Below are positions 16,732 to 25,743 of a stretch of DNA of 64,000 bases, piece by piece. The notes beneath the pieces were generated by a model. It had not been told where the DNA came from, searched no databases, and was given only the letters and a program-made list of their open reading frames with translations. The stretch covers positions 1,116,001-1,180,000 of the forward strand of contig NZ_OZ209244.1 in NCBI RefSeq assembly GCF_964642095.1. Direction: 5' to 3'. The stretch's first letter is position 1; each line of letters opens with the position of its first letter. The stretch is from Fretibacterium fastidiosum (GTDB taxonomy: Bacteria; Synergistota; Synergistia; Synergistales; Aminobacteriaceae). The position numbers and the translations under genes are program-made.

Positions 16732-16746
16732 TGGGGCGTAGCCCCA
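16732..16746. other. Short hairpin followed by T/A tract
   Basis: TGGGGC-GTA-GCCCCA forms a perfect 6-bp hairpin immediately before TTTTAAAATTT. It resembles a terminator on the plus strand, but no plus-strand gene precedes it. It may instead be a remnant of the GC-rich intergenic repeats seen elsewhere in the window. Confidence 0.35.
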
Positions 16747-16955
16747 TTTTAAAATTTAAGGAAGTGCTGAAGGATACCCTCCGTTCGATGCTCCTTGATT
16801 GCTTTCAACAACTTTTGAAGATTAAACAGCGCTTCCTTTATACCATATTTTGCGATTTTGTAGAAATCCTTTTGTGCTTTTCGCGAGATTATAGGGTCGG
16901 ACGCCGAGGTCAAAATCGGAAAAAGTCAAGACTTGATTTTTTCCCCGGCGTCGCT

Positions 16956-17063
16956 TCTTCCACACCGTCCACTTATCCACATTACGGGGCGGAACGGCGA
17001 TGTCGTAACGCATCGCGGAAAAATATCCACCGGGTTGTCCACTTGTCCACAATTCCGTCCACA
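16956..17063 (+). promoter_or_regulatory. DnaA-box cluster
   Basis: All boxes are in one orientation: TTATCCACA (16973-16981, perfect consensus), ATATCCACC (17023), TTGTCCACT (17035), TTGTCCACA (17043-17051, one mismatch), CCGTCCACA (17055) and a weak TCTTCCACA (16956). The last four are spaced 12, 8 and 12 bases apart. Random GC-rich DNA would rarely give this density of the TCCAC core. Confidence 0.65.
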
Positions 17064-17215
17064 CGGACCGAAGGCTCATCTTTTGCCCCGGGTCTGAAAG
17101 AGAGGCCCTGCGGCTCATCGGCTGCAGGGCAAAGGGCCCAGGCTTCCTGCCCGTTTTTCTGAATGGGTCTTTGAAGATGGGGAAAAGCCTCCAGGACTTT
17201 TCCTCCCGCTTCCTT

Positions 17216-17221
17216 TATAAT
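17216..17221 (+). promoter_or_regulatory. Candidate tamB promoter -10
   Basis: A perfect TATAAT lies 69 bases before the tamB start in otherwise GC-rich sequence. The -35 position (AGGACT) is weak, so strength or sigma factor is unclear. Confidence 0.4.
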
Positions 17222-17289
17222 CGCGTTCGTGGCCGGGGGGGCGGTCCCCGGCGCCCGTTCGCCGTCGTGCGGCTGTGGATTCATGGGGG

Positions 17290-20200
17290 ATGAAGCGAGG
17301 TCTTTCTATCTTGATAAAGTTCTTGAAGGGCCTGTCGGCCCTGTTCCTTCTGGCTGCGGCGACGGCCGCGGCGCTCTTCTGGCTGCCCACGGGCTCCTGG
17401 CTCGTGCTGCCCCTGGCTCGGTGGATCGGCAGCGCCATGACGCCGGCCCTGAGGCTGGAGGGGGTGGAGGGCTCCCTGTGCCTGGGCTATGAGGTGCGGG
17501 GCCTGGCCTTGGTGTCGGGGGACGCGACGTACCTGACGCTGGACCGGGCTGCCGTCAGCCTGGACTGGGAACGGACCCTCCGGGGGACGCCGTGGGTTCG
17601 GTCCCTTGAGGTTCAGGGCCTCAGCGCCGACGCAGAGGGGCTTCAGGAGCTGGCCGGACGCTGGGCCGGCAGCGGGGAGGGGGGCCGGGCCGCCGTTCAT
17701 CCCCTGAGGGCCTCCCTGCGGGACCTGCACCTGACCCTTCCCCAGGGGACCCTCGACCTCTCCGAGCTGACCCTGACGGAGGAGGGGGACCTGGCCCTCG
17801 CCGCCCTCCTCAGGCCGCGGGCGGAGAACCCGGCTGAGGACCTGCCCGTCGCGTTGAGGGGGAGGCTGAGCTTCCAGCCCCTTGAGGTCCTCTCCTCCGA
17901 CCTCCGCGTCGGCGGGGGGCGGGGGGTGGTTCGGGGCAGGGTCCTGCCTGACGTGGACCTGAGGGCGGACCTGTCGGCGCTGCCGCTGGCGCCCCTCATG
18001 GCCCTGGCCCCCGACGGCGCTCCTTCGGCCTCCGGCCTTCTGCACGGGCGGCTTCAGGTCCGGACGGCCTCCGGGGACGTGAGCGCCGAGGGGGTGCTCA
18101 CCCTCCAGAAGGGCGCGGTGGCGGACGTTCCCCTCTCCCTGCGAGTGCCCTGGCACTGGGCCGGCGGGGTCCTGTCGGTGGCGGGGGGCGAGCTCCGGAC
18201 GGCGGCGTCCTCCGTCCGGCTGGAGGCCTCGGCGGACCTGAGCCGCGGGGTGGAGGCGCTGCGCGTTGCGGCCCGCGGCGACGCGCGAAACCTCTCCCTA
18301 AGGGAGATCGGGCGCATCGCGGCCCCTGACGCGGGGCTGGAGGGCGAGGGGGGGCTGGTGAGCTTCGACCTCGCCGGAGGCCTGGAGAAGTGGGAGGGGC
18401 GCCTCGCGGCGCGCCTCCCGGAAGTCTCCGCGGCGGGCCGGCGCCTGGTGCGGGGGCTGACCCTGGACGCCCGCCTGAGGTCCGGGGAGGCCCCCAGGGT
18501 CTCCTGCAGCGGGGAGGTGTTCGGCGGCAAGCTCTTCGGGCGCGGCGAGGTGGCGGAGAGGGAGGGGAGGCTCCTGCCCCGGCTGATCCTCTCCGTGGTG
18601 AACGCCGACCTGTCCAGCGCCGCCGCCGCGCTGCCGGCGTTGGCCGAACACCGGCTTTCGGGCCGGGCCACCGTCACCCTGAGGCTGGCGGAGGACCTCT
18701 CCGTCTCCGGCCGGTTCGCGTCGGAGAGGCTCTCCGCAGCGGGCCTCGATCTGTCGGACCTTCAGGCGGACCTCCGCTGGCGAAGGGGATGGGCGAGCCT
18801 GGACTCCCTGACGGCGCGGCTGGGCTCCGCCTCCCTCTCCGCCTCCGGCGCGGCGAACCTGGGGGATCGGACCCTGTCGCTCCGGGCCGGCCTCCGGGAC
18901 CTGGACCCTCGCGCCTTCCCTCAGCTGGCGGGGCAGCTTCGGGGCCTCTGCGACCTGGAGGCGGCGGTGGAAGGAAGCCTCGAGGACCCCCGTGCGACGG
19001 TCCGCCTGAGGGGGCGGAACAACCGGGCGGCGAACGTCCCCCTGGGGAACCTGGACGTCACGGCCACCTACGCGGCGGGGCGCCTCTCCCTGCCGGAGAC
19101 GCGGGTGAGCCTGCCGGGGGGCGCCGTGTCCCTGCGGGGCGACGTGACCTTCGCGCCGGGCTCCCCGCGGCTGGACCTCTCGGCCTCCGTTCCGGCGCTG
19201 GACCTGGCCCGCCTGCTGAAGGACCTCGCGCCCTCCGTCCCGGTGGCGGGGACGGTGCGGGGCCGCCTCAGCGTGAAGGGCGAGCTCCAGACGGCATCCC
19301 TTCAGGCGAGCCTCCGGGCGGAGGGGGTGCGGGCCTGGGGGGTCGAGGTCCCGACGGCGACGCTGGAGGCGGGCGGGAGCGCGGCCCAGCTCTCCATCCG
19401 GAAGCTGGAGGCCAGGGTGGGGTCGGCCCTGCTCTCTGGCGGCGGCCGGGTCACGGCGGGGAAGAAGCGCCTGGCGGACAGCGCCCTGGACGTGTCGGTG
19501 AGCGTCAAGGGTCTGGCGCTGCGGCCCCTGGCCGAGCGCTTCCTGGAGGGGGCCCCGCTGGGCGGCTCCCTGGACGGCTCTCTGGCCCTGAAGGGGACCC
19601 TGGCGCGGCCCGCCCTGACGCTGGAGGTGGACTCCCCCGTCTCCGTCAACCAGGTGGTGATCGACGCCGCGTCCCTCACGCTCACGTCCCCATCGGCTGG
19701 CCGGTACGCCCTGGCGGCCAGCGGGCGGATGGGGAGTTTTGCGCTCTCCATGGAGGGCGTCCTGAAGCGGGCGGGCAAGGCGTGGGCCTGGACGGTGCGG
19801 ACGGCGCCGATGGACCTGGAGGCCCTGGCGGCGGAGGTGGCCCCTCAGGCCGTGGGCATGGTCTCCGGCGCGGCGACGGTGAGCGCAAGGGGCACGGCGC
19901 CGGGGGATGGTCCCATCGAGGTGACGGTCGCGTCGAGGAAGCTCACGGCCGCGGGCGGGGTGGACGTCGCGAACGTCTCCCTCCCGATAACGGTCCTGAC
20001 GGGGAGGGGAAAGGTCCTGATGAAGGAGGGCAGCGCCGACCTGGCGGGGGGCGTCGTCCGCCTGAGCGTCGAGGCGGACCTGAAGGGCTCCCGGTGGAAG
20101 GGCCGGCTGACCGCGCGGGACGTGGACCTGGGCCGTCTCGCCGCACCGTTCCTGACGGAGGGCGAGCTGGTGGGCAGCGCGGACCTGGAGGCGGACCTGA

Positions 20201-20868
20201 AGGGGAACTTCGGCTTCCTGGCCACGAGCTTCGCCGCGGGGCGCTTCATCACCTCCAGCGGCTGCCTGAGGGGGATGGACCTCATCGACGCGATCTCCCC
20301 CACGAAGCGCATCAGCTTCGAGCACGTCCGGGGGACCTTCTTCTGGGATGGGTCGGACCTCTTTTTGAATCCGGGGTCCCAGGCCACGGCGGGGCCGGAT
20401 GAGCCGCTCTACCGCTACTTCTCCGTCAACGGCTCCCTGGGCGTCCCCGGCAAGGGGCTGAAGCTGGTCTGCAAGGGGCGATTCGACCTCAAGCTGCTGG
20501 ACCAGATCCTCGGCGCGCTGAAGGGCGTGTTCCAGTACATGACGGGCGGGCTGTCCGGGGGCCTGGTGCGCGACGCCCTGGGCCGCGCCATCGGGCTGAG
20601 GGGCCGGGACTTCCAGGACGTCTCCTTCACCCTGTCCAACAGCTGGCAGGAGCTGCGCCTGCTGAATCTGAAGATCGACAAGCCCCTGCAGGACTACCTG
20701 CCGCTGGACGCCCTCAACGGGAACCAGCGGAAGCAGAAGGACGACACCCAGTTCCGGCTGAACCTGAAGTTCCCCACCGGCCCCGGCGGCGGGAGCCCGG
20801 AGGATCGGTCCACGAAGGACCAGCTCACGGAGCAGCTGCTGGACAACCTGCTGCACATCGGCAACTGA
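17290..20868 (+). CDS. tamB: TamB/AsmA-like envelope protein (DUF490)
   Basis: Very large (about 1192 residues) envelope protein of the TamB/AsmA-like family, which bridges inner and outer membranes and helps move lipid or assemble outer-membrane proteins. One N-terminal membrane helix (about residues 7-35) anchors it. The body is a long run of alternating beta-strand repeats, as in the bridge-like lipid-transfer fold. The C-terminal 200 residues match the DUF490 layout (FSVNGSLGVPGKGLKLVCKGRFDL, then YMTGGLSGG). I use ATG 17290; a GTG five codons upstream is possible, and neither has a good ribosome site. It implies a diderm cell. Confidence 0.82.
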   Translation: MKRGLSILIKFLKGLSALFLLAAATAAALFWLPTGSWLVLPLARWIGSAMTPALRLEGVEGSLCLGYEVRGLALVSGDATYLTLDRAAVSLDWERTLRGTPWVRSLEVQGLSADAEGLQELAGRWAGSGEGGRAAVHPLRASLRDLHLTLPQGTLDLSELTLTEEGDLALAALLRPRAENPAEDLPVALRGRLSFQPLEVLSSDLRVGGGRGVVRGRVLPDVDLRADLSALPLAPLMALAPDGAPSASGLLHGRLQVRTASGDVSAEGVLTLQKGAVADVPLSLRVPWHWAGGVLSVAGGELRTAASSVRLEASADLSRGVEALRVAARGDARNLSLREIGRIAAPDAGLEGEGGLVSFDLAGGLEKWEGRLAARLPEVSAAGRRLVRGLTLDARLRSGEAPRVSCSGEVFGGKLFGRGEVAEREGRLLPRLILSVVNADLSSAAAALPALAEHRLSGRATVTLRLAEDLSVSGRFASERLSAAGLDLSDLQADLRWRRGWASLDSLTARLGSASLSASGAANLGDRTLSLRAGLRDLDPRAFPQLAGQLRGLCDLEAAVEGSLEDPRATVRLRGRNNRAANVPLGNLDVTATYAAGRLSLPETRVSLPGGAVSLRGDVTFAPGSPRLDLSASVPALDLARLLKDLAPSVPVAGTVRGRLSVKGELQTASLQASLRAEGVRAWGVEVPTATLEAGGSAAQLSIRKLEARVGSALLSGGGRVTAGKKRLADSALDVSVSVKGLALRPLAERFLEGAPLGGSLDGSLALKGTLARPALTLEVDSPVSVNQVVIDAASLTLTSPSAGRYALAASGRMGSFALSMEGVLKRAGKAWAWTVRTAPMDLEALAAEVAPQAVGMVSGAATVSARGTAPGDGPIEVTVASRKLTAAGGVDVANVSLPITVLTGRGKVLMKEGSADLAGGVVRLSVEADLKGSRWKGRLTARDVDLGRLAAPFLTEGELVGSADLEADLKGNFGFLATSFAAGRFITSSGCLRGMDLIDAISPTKRISFEHVRGTFFWDGSDLFLNPGSQATAGPDEPLYRYFSVNGSLGVPGKGLKLVCKGRFDLKLLDQILGALKGVFQYMTGGLSGGLVRDALGRAIGLRGRDFQDVSFTLSNSWQELRLLNLKIDKPLQDYLPLDALNGNQRKQKDDTQFRLNLKFPTGPGGGSPEDRSTKDQLTEQLLDNLLHIGN

Positions 20869-20977
20869 GCGAGTCGGGACGCGCAGGGGGAAGGGGGTTG
20901 CCGTTTGACCTTCGGTGCCGGACGTTGGTTTGTGAGTGTGCCAGTGTTATCAAGTTGAAAGGATCGGACGTGAGATC

Positions 20978-22264
20978 ATGGACACAGCGAGGATTGACGA
21001 GGTCCTGAACGGGATGGGGCGCCTCGCGCAGGAGGCTGCGCGAGAGCTCGCCGGGGCCGGGGCGGAGCGGAAGAACCGCGCCCTCACGAACATGGCCGCA
21101 CTGCTCCGGCAGCGCAGCGGCCACATCCTTCAGGAGAACGCCCAGGACCTGGAGGAGGCGCGGAGCGGAGGGCTCTCCAGCGCGATGTTGGACCGGCTGG
21201 CCCTCGACGGGGACCGCATCGAGGGCATGGCCCGCGGCCTCGAAGAGGTCGCAGCCCTTCCGGACCCCATCGGCACGGCGTCCGGCGGCTGGCGCGCGGA
21301 GGGGGGCATCGAGATCACGCGCGTGCGCGTGCCCCTGGGCGTCATCGGCATCATCTACGAGGCGCGCCCCAACGTGACGGCCGACGCGGCGGGGCTGTGC
21401 CTGAAGTCCGGCAACGCCGTCATCCTCCGGGGCGGCCGCGAGGCGGGCCGGTCCAACGCCGCCATCGCCTCGACCCTTCAGGACGCGGCCTCCGCCTGCG
21501 GCCTGCCGGGCTCGGCCATCCAGCTCCTGCGACTTCCGGGACACGAGGCCTCCATCGCCCTGATGCGCCTCGAGGCGCTGGACGTGCTCATCCCGCGCGG
21601 CAGCCGGCGGCTCAAGCAGTCCGTGCTGGAGAACGCGCGGGTCCCCTGCATCATGACGGGGGACGGCAACTGCCACACCTTCGTGGACGCCTCCGCGGAC
21701 CTCGACATGGCACTCCGCATCGCCGTCAATGCCAAGGCCCAGCGTCCGGGCGTGTGCAACGCCATGGAGACGCTTTTGGTCCACCGGGAGGTGGCCCCCG
21801 CCTTCATCCCCCGCGCCCTGGCAGAGCTGGCGGAGCTGGGCGTGGAGCTTCGCGGGGACTCCGAGGTCCGGGCCCTCTGGCCCGACGCCAGGCCAGCCAC
21901 GGAGGAGGACTGGGAGACGGAGTACGAGGACCTGATCCTGGCCGTCCGCGTCGTGAGCGATCTGGACGAGGCCATGGAGCATATCCGACGCTACGGGACG
22001 AAGCACAGCGAGGCCATCGTCACGGACAGCTACGCGAACGCCGAGCGGTTTCTCGCGGGGATGGACGCGGCGGCCGTCTACGTCAACGCCTCCACGCGCT
22101 TCACGGACGGCGGCGTGTTCGGCTTCGGCGCGGAGATGGGCATCAGCACCCAGAAGCTGCACGCGCGGGGCCCCATGGGCGTCGAGCAGTTGACGTCCGT
22201 CAAGTTCATGGTCCGGGGCTCCGGGCAGATCCGCGGCGCGAACCCGACGCCCGGCTGCCGCTGA
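20978..22264 (+). CDS. proA: Gamma-glutamyl phosphate reductase
   Basis: Second step of proline synthesis: NADPH reduction of glutamyl-5-phosphate to the semialdehyde. It has 428 residues of the aldehyde dehydrogenase superfamily. The catalytic cysteine is C260 in PGVCNAMETLLVH, with IGIIYEARPNVTADAA and NAVILRGGREA at the cofactor side. The open frame extends 14 codons upstream, but the homologous start and a modest AAAGGA fit ATG 20978. proB is not adjacent. It is followed after 12 bases by a ClC channel gene, likely on the same transcript. Confidence 0.95.
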   Translation: MDTARIDEVLNGMGRLAQEAARELAGAGAERKNRALTNMAALLRQRSGHILQENAQDLEEARSGGLSSAMLDRLALDGDRIEGMARGLEEVAALPDPIGTASGGWRAEGGIEITRVRVPLGVIGIIYEARPNVTADAAGLCLKSGNAVILRGGREAGRSNAAIASTLQDAASACGLPGSAIQLLRLPGHEASIALMRLEALDVLIPRGSRRLKQSVLENARVPCIMTGDGNCHTFVDASADLDMALRIAVNAKAQRPGVCNAMETLLVHREVAPAFIPRALAELAELGVELRGDSEVRALWPDARPATEEDWETEYEDLILAVRVVSDLDEAMEHIRRYGTKHSEAIVTDSYANAERFLAGMDAAAVYVNASTRFTDGGVFGFGAEMGISTQKLHARGPMGVEQLTSVKFMVRGSGQIRGANPTPGCR

Positions 22265-22276
22265 GGGGGTGGCGTC

Positions 22277-23821
22277 ATGGACCAGACCCTCAGGGAGGTG
22301 CGGGGGCGCAGCCACTTCCGCCTGCGCCTGCTCATCGACGGGCTCATCATCGGCGTCGTCGCCGGAGGCGTCATCACGGCCTACCGCCTCGGCATCTCCA
22401 CCGTCAGCGGCTGGCTGCACGCCCTGTTGGGCTCCGCGGGGGAGGGGAGGGTGCTCCCCTACCTCTGCCTGATGGTCCTGATGGGCGCCGCAGCGGGGCT
22501 CTGCACAAAGTTCGCCCCGCTCATCTCAGGCAGCGGCATCCCGCAGGTCTCGGCGCAGCTGGCGGGGCGGCTTCGGGTCCCGTGGTGGCGCGTGCTGCCC
22601 GGCAAGTTCATCGGCGGCCTGCTCACGCTGGGCGGCGGCCTCACCATGGGGAGGGAGGGGCCCTCCGTGCAGATCGGCGCCTCCGTGGGGCAGGCGTTCG
22701 GGGACCTGGCACGCCGCCCCTTGAGCGCGCGAAACTTCCTCATATCGAGCGGCGCGGCAGCGGGCCTGGCCGCGGCCTTCAACGCCCCCATCGCCGGGGT
22801 GGTCTTCGCGATGGAGGAGCTGCACAAGAGCTTCTCCGGCATCGTGCTGGTTGGGGCCACGGCCGCGTCCTTCGCGTCGGCCTTCGTCGGCGCGTCCATC
22901 ATGGGGTTTCAGCCGGTGCTGCACGTCGCGGGACACGAGCTCCTGCCTCTGAGGGACTACTGGCTCATCCTTCTCCTGGGGGCCGCCACGGGCCTGAGCG
23001 GCGTGTTCTTCAACAAGTGCATCCTGTGGGGCAAGGCCCTCTACGGTCGGCTGCGGCTGCCCTGGTACGCGAAGGGCATCCTGCCCTTCGCGCTCACGGC
23101 GGGTTTCTGTCTTGCCCTGCCGGAGCTCTTCGGCAGCGGTGAGCCCATGATCTTCTACCCCACGGAGGCCAACCCCGCCCCGGAGCACCTGATCGCGCTC
23201 TACGGGCTGAAGCTCCTCCTGCTGGTGCTGGCCTTCGGCAGCGGCCTGCCCGGCGGCATCTTCTTTCCCCTCCTGGTCCTGGGCTCCCTCGTGGGCAACG
23301 CCATGGGACAGTTGGCCGTAGCGGCGGGCGTCCTGGAGCCGGAGTTCGTCCTCACCCTGACGCTCATGGCCATGACGGGACACTTCTCCTCCATCGTCCG
23401 CTCCCCCCTGACGGGCATCCTTCTGATCAGCGAAATGACGGGCTCCTTCGCCTTCATGCTGCCCCTGGGCATCGTGGCCATGACCTCCTACACCGTGGCG
23501 GAGCTCTGCCGCTCCACCCCCGTCTACGAGAGCCTTCAGCGCCTGCTGCCCGTCTCGCCCCAGGACGATCACACCGTCCGGCGCAGCATGTTGACGGAAT
23601 TCGCCGTGGAGCCCCTGAGCCAGGCCGACGGACGCACCATCGCGGACCTTGAGTGGCCCGGCGAGTCCCTGATCATCGCGGTGAAGCGCGGCGCGGAGGA
23701 GATCGTCCCCCACGGCGGCGTCAAGCTCATGGGCGGCGACTACCTCGTCCTGCTCATCCCCGCCGGGAAGCGCGGAGAGATTCAGGAGCGCGTGGAGCGG
23801 CTGACACGCTTGCGGCTCTGA
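22277..23821 (+). CDS. ClC chloride channel/antiporter with TrkA-C domain
   Basis: Inner-membrane ClC-family protein of 514 residues moving chloride (or fluoride) against protons. The three selectivity signatures are visible: GSGIPQV (about 87-93), GREGPSV with the gating glutamate E127, and GLPGGIFFPLL. A second EE pair follows FNAPIAGVVFAMEE, which suggests a proton-coupled antiporter rather than a passive channel. Residues about 440-514 form a cytosolic TrkA-C (RCK-C) domain ending in a hydrophobic strand block (GGDYLVLLIPAG), a common bacterial fusion. GAGGGGG precedes the ATG. Its pairing with proA suggests osmotic adaptation, which is inference. Confidence 0.92.
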   Translation: MDQTLREVRGRSHFRLRLLIDGLIIGVVAGGVITAYRLGISTVSGWLHALLGSAGEGRVLPYLCLMVLMGAAAGLCTKFAPLISGSGIPQVSAQLAGRLRVPWWRVLPGKFIGGLLTLGGGLTMGREGPSVQIGASVGQAFGDLARRPLSARNFLISSGAAAGLAAAFNAPIAGVVFAMEELHKSFSGIVLVGATAASFASAFVGASIMGFQPVLHVAGHELLPLRDYWLILLLGAATGLSGVFFNKCILWGKALYGRLRLPWYAKGILPFALTAGFCLALPELFGSGEPMIFYPTEANPAPEHLIALYGLKLLLLVLAFGSGLPGGIFFPLLVLGSLVGNAMGQLAVAAGVLEPEFVLTLTLMAMTGHFSSIVRSPLTGILLISEMTGSFAFMLPLGIVAMTSYTVAELCRSTPVYESLQRLLPVSPQDDHTVRRSMLTEFAVEPLSQADGRTIADLEWPGESLIIAVKRGAEEIVPHGGVKLMGGDYLVLLIPAGKRGEIQERVERLTRLRL

Positions 23822-24160
23822 TGCCACTGCCAGGCTGGATGGTCCGTTTAAACGCAGAAGATGCCTGAGGCGATGGTGAAGGATGCGATGATTGGTGAGG
23901 CGCTGAACCTGGAGAAGCTGTTTTTGCAGAGCCGGGAGTGGACTGATACCAATTTGCGTCTAAAGGGAAAGAAAGGCCCTCCTGCAAGGGGGGCTGCCCC
24001 GCAGGGGCTGGGGGGTGTTGAGCCTGAGGGCCAACCCCTCCGGTTCGCTGGCGCGAACCACCTCCCCTTTCAGGGGAGGCGAAAAGACGAGCGCGCGTTT
24101 TTCAGGCCCCCCGCAAGGGGGCTATGGGGCGGTTGTTTCGGGAATGGTCAGGGACTTGCC
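23822..24160. other. Intergenic region with a gene fragment and repeat insertion
   Basis: A frame from 23861 reads MPEAMVKDAMIGEALNLEKL and onward like a real helical protein for about 28 residues. It runs straight into the left end of a repeat element at 23946 and then loses coding character. I read it as an unrecognised gene fragment broken by the element. No other gene is seen here. Confidence 0.4.
23946..24080 (+). repeat. Intergenic repeat, copy 1 (truncated)
   Basis: It begins ATACCAATTTGCGTCTAA, identical to the left end of the complete element at 49291-49582, and stays nearly identical for about 65 bases. It then shares the module running from AACCCCTCCG to CCTTTCAGGGGAGGC. No right terminal repeat is found, so the copy is truncated. 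A further related hairpin, CCCCCCGCAAGGGGGC, lies at 24105-24120. Confidence 0.75.
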
Positions 24161-24655
24161 TCATGCATCGCTTCCGACCCGCCTCACCTGGACGTTCGCA
24201 AAAGCCCTGTTCCAGGTCGCTTGATTGACGACAGCGCATAGTTGGGCTAGGGGCCGCCGCCATCTTTTAGACGATCCGTTCGTCGGCAGCTGATTCTTGA
24301 GTTGTTTCATCAAGTGGAGCGTCTGGGCGTTATCCAGTTCGATCAGGCATTGATAACGAACGGGCTTGTCGAGTTTGCCCTCTGCCCAACGATAGAGAAA
24401 GGTGTCTCGAAATTTCGTGACCAGGCTTTTCACGAGGGCCGATTCGTCTTGTTCCGAATCGAAGCGATCGGGACGCCGTGGGTCTTTAACCTCGACGAAC
24501 AGATAATGGTCCGCGTACTCGACGACGAAATCAACCGCTTTCATGCAGTGGGACAGGCCATGACAGGTCGGCGACGTTTTGTCCTGCTCATCGAACTTAA
24601 AGGCCTCCAGGGCTCCGGAAAAATCGAATCGAAGCGCTCCCTCCTGTAAGATCAT
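24161..24655 (-). CDS. Small PD-(D/E)XK-like protein paired with AAA ATPase
   Basis: A 164-residue protein I cannot name. Residues 41-57 read VDFVVEYADHYLFVEVK: D42, twelve residues, then E55-V-K57 in consecutive predicted strands. This is the catalytic pattern of PD-(D/E)XK nucleases. It starts in a 4-base ATGA overlap with the upstream ATPase gene, so the pair is co-translated. A nuclease effector switched by an ATPase sensor, as in several antiphage modules, is my inference. It could instead be a structural partner whose motif is accidental. The immediate downstream DNA holds a repeat element, typical of an accessory locus. Confidence 0.55.
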   Translation of the reverse strand: MILQEGALRFDFSGALEAFKFDEQDKTSPTCHGLSHCMKAVDFVVEYADHYLFVEVKDPRRPDRFDSEQDESALVKSLVTKFRDTFLYRWAEGKLDKPVRYQCLIELDNAQTLHLMKQLKNQLPTNGSSKRWRRPLAQLCAVVNQATWNRAFANVQVRRVGSDA

Positions 24656-25683
24656 GCCTTTCCATCCTTCATGTCCTTCTGGATTTCACGGGTGACCAGA
24701 CTGCCAAAGGTGTCGTCGATGGCGCTTGGAGAGAGCTTCACGTAATCGTCGGTCGAAGTCACTTCGATCTCGCCGGTGTCCCTCGACCGATACAAACTGT
24801 GAAAGAGGACCTTGTCGTCGTTTTTCACCTGGAGGTCAAGCTCCTTGAGGAGCACGTAGTCGTGGGTTGCCAGGAATATCTGCACCCCCGTGCGCTGAAG
24901 CTCCAGAAGAATATCGATGATTGGCCTCATCAGCTTTGGGTTCAGGTTGGCCTCCGGCTCGTCCCAAAACAACGCGGAGCCGTTCAGGAGCGTGCCGTTC
25001 TGAATCAAGGTCCACAGCAGTCCCAACTTTCTGAGGCCCTCCGCCAGCAGCGTAAACTCAAGTTTGCCCTGTTGGCTTTCCAGGAAAAACTCTTCCTGTT
25101 TGACGGTCACCTTACCCTCCATGGCTTTTTGCAGCTTGTTGAGCAGCCCCCTTCGTTGTTTGTCCACAGGACCTTTCAGCGACGGAAGAAATGCCTTGCG
25201 GATAATGTCCACGTAGATTTCTTCAAAGTGAATCTCCCTCTCGTCGTAGAGGGAGCGGAACCCCGGCGCGTTGGCCATCATGTCCTTTACAGGGATATAA
25301 GCCGCTTCAAGGGGCGCTTCCGTCCACGCCTTAAGGCCCGATACGGCGGCATTTTGGGGTCGGTCTGTATGGTTGGAAAGCGACATCGCAAGGCTCACCG
25401 ACCCTCGTTCAAGCTGCCGGCTCACCTCGACGGTCCCCTTGCTGCTTCCCGCAGAGCGCTTCACCAACCGGCCAATCTGCTTGCCCGACGGATAAAACAC
25501 GTTGTTGATCTTTTCTGCGAAGCTTTTTCCGCTTTTGGCGATGTCGCAGGCGGCGTAGGCAGCCTTGAGGATATGGGTCTTTCCGGTCCCGTTTTCCCCG
25601 ATAAAGACGTTGATCCCAGGAGAAAACGAAACCTCCAGTTTTTCAAACGCGGTAAACCTTTCAAACGTTATTTTGGTCAGCAT
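24652..25683 (-). CDS. AAA-family (ABC-type) ATPase, defence-like
   Basis: 343-residue ATPase of the AAA_15/AAA_21 (SMC/OLD-like) group. Walker A GENGTGKT is at 29-36, a WDEPEANLNP Walker B at 240-249, and the switch histidine H274 in FLATHD. Start 25683 has GGGGGAG 5 bases upstream; an 18-codon open extension beyond it has no ribosome site. The C-terminal 70 residues are charged and have no recognised domain. There is no fused TOPRIM, so it is not a standard OLD nuclease. ATPases of this type paired with a nuclease form Septu, PARIS and similar antiphage systems; this pair matches none that I can identify. Confidence 0.8.
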   Translation of the reverse strand: MLTKITFERFTAFEKLEVSFSPGINVFIGENGTGKTHILKAAYAACDIAKSGKSFAEKINNVFYPSGKQIGRLVKRSAGSSKGTVEVSRQLERGSVSLAMSLSNHTDRPQNAAVSGLKAWTEAPLEAAYIPVKDMMANAPGFRSLYDEREIHFEEIYVDIIRKAFLPSLKGPVDKQRRGLLNKLQKAMEGKVTVKQEEFFLESQQGKLEFTLLAEGLRKLGLLWTLIQNGTLLNGSALFWDEPEANLNPKLMRPIIDILLELQRTGVQIFLATHDYVLLKELDLQVKNDDKVLFHSLYRSRDTGEIEVTSTDDYVKLSPSAIDDTFGSLVTREIQKDMKDGKA

Positions 25684-25743
25684 GTCAGCTCCCCCCACCG
25701 CGCCACGGATTTTCTGCACCCCGCCGCACGGGAGCAAGCGGCC

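Larger units (their letters stand above)
16630..17289. other. Candidate chromosomal replication origin (oriC-like)
   Basis: A gene-free stretch between divergent topA-side and tamB-side transcripts. From 16741 to about 16960 it is conspicuously AT-rich against very GC-rich flanks, and it contains TTTTAAAATTT at 16747. This is followed by a head-to-tail cluster of DnaA-box-like 9-mers (16956-17063), and a weak inverted box (TGTGGATTC) lies at 17274-17282. An AT-rich unwinding element beside clustered boxes is the textbook layout of bacterial oriC. No dnaA, dnaN or parAB is in the window, so a DnaA-regulated or DnaA-titrating site is the alternative. Confidence 0.5.

Noticed and set aside
16659..17162. 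A 167-codon plus-strand open frame, and a 98-codon minus-strand frame (16822-17118), across the AT-rich region
   Set aside because: No ribosome site, irregular composition, and both would translate the DnaA-box cluster. Treated as non-coding.
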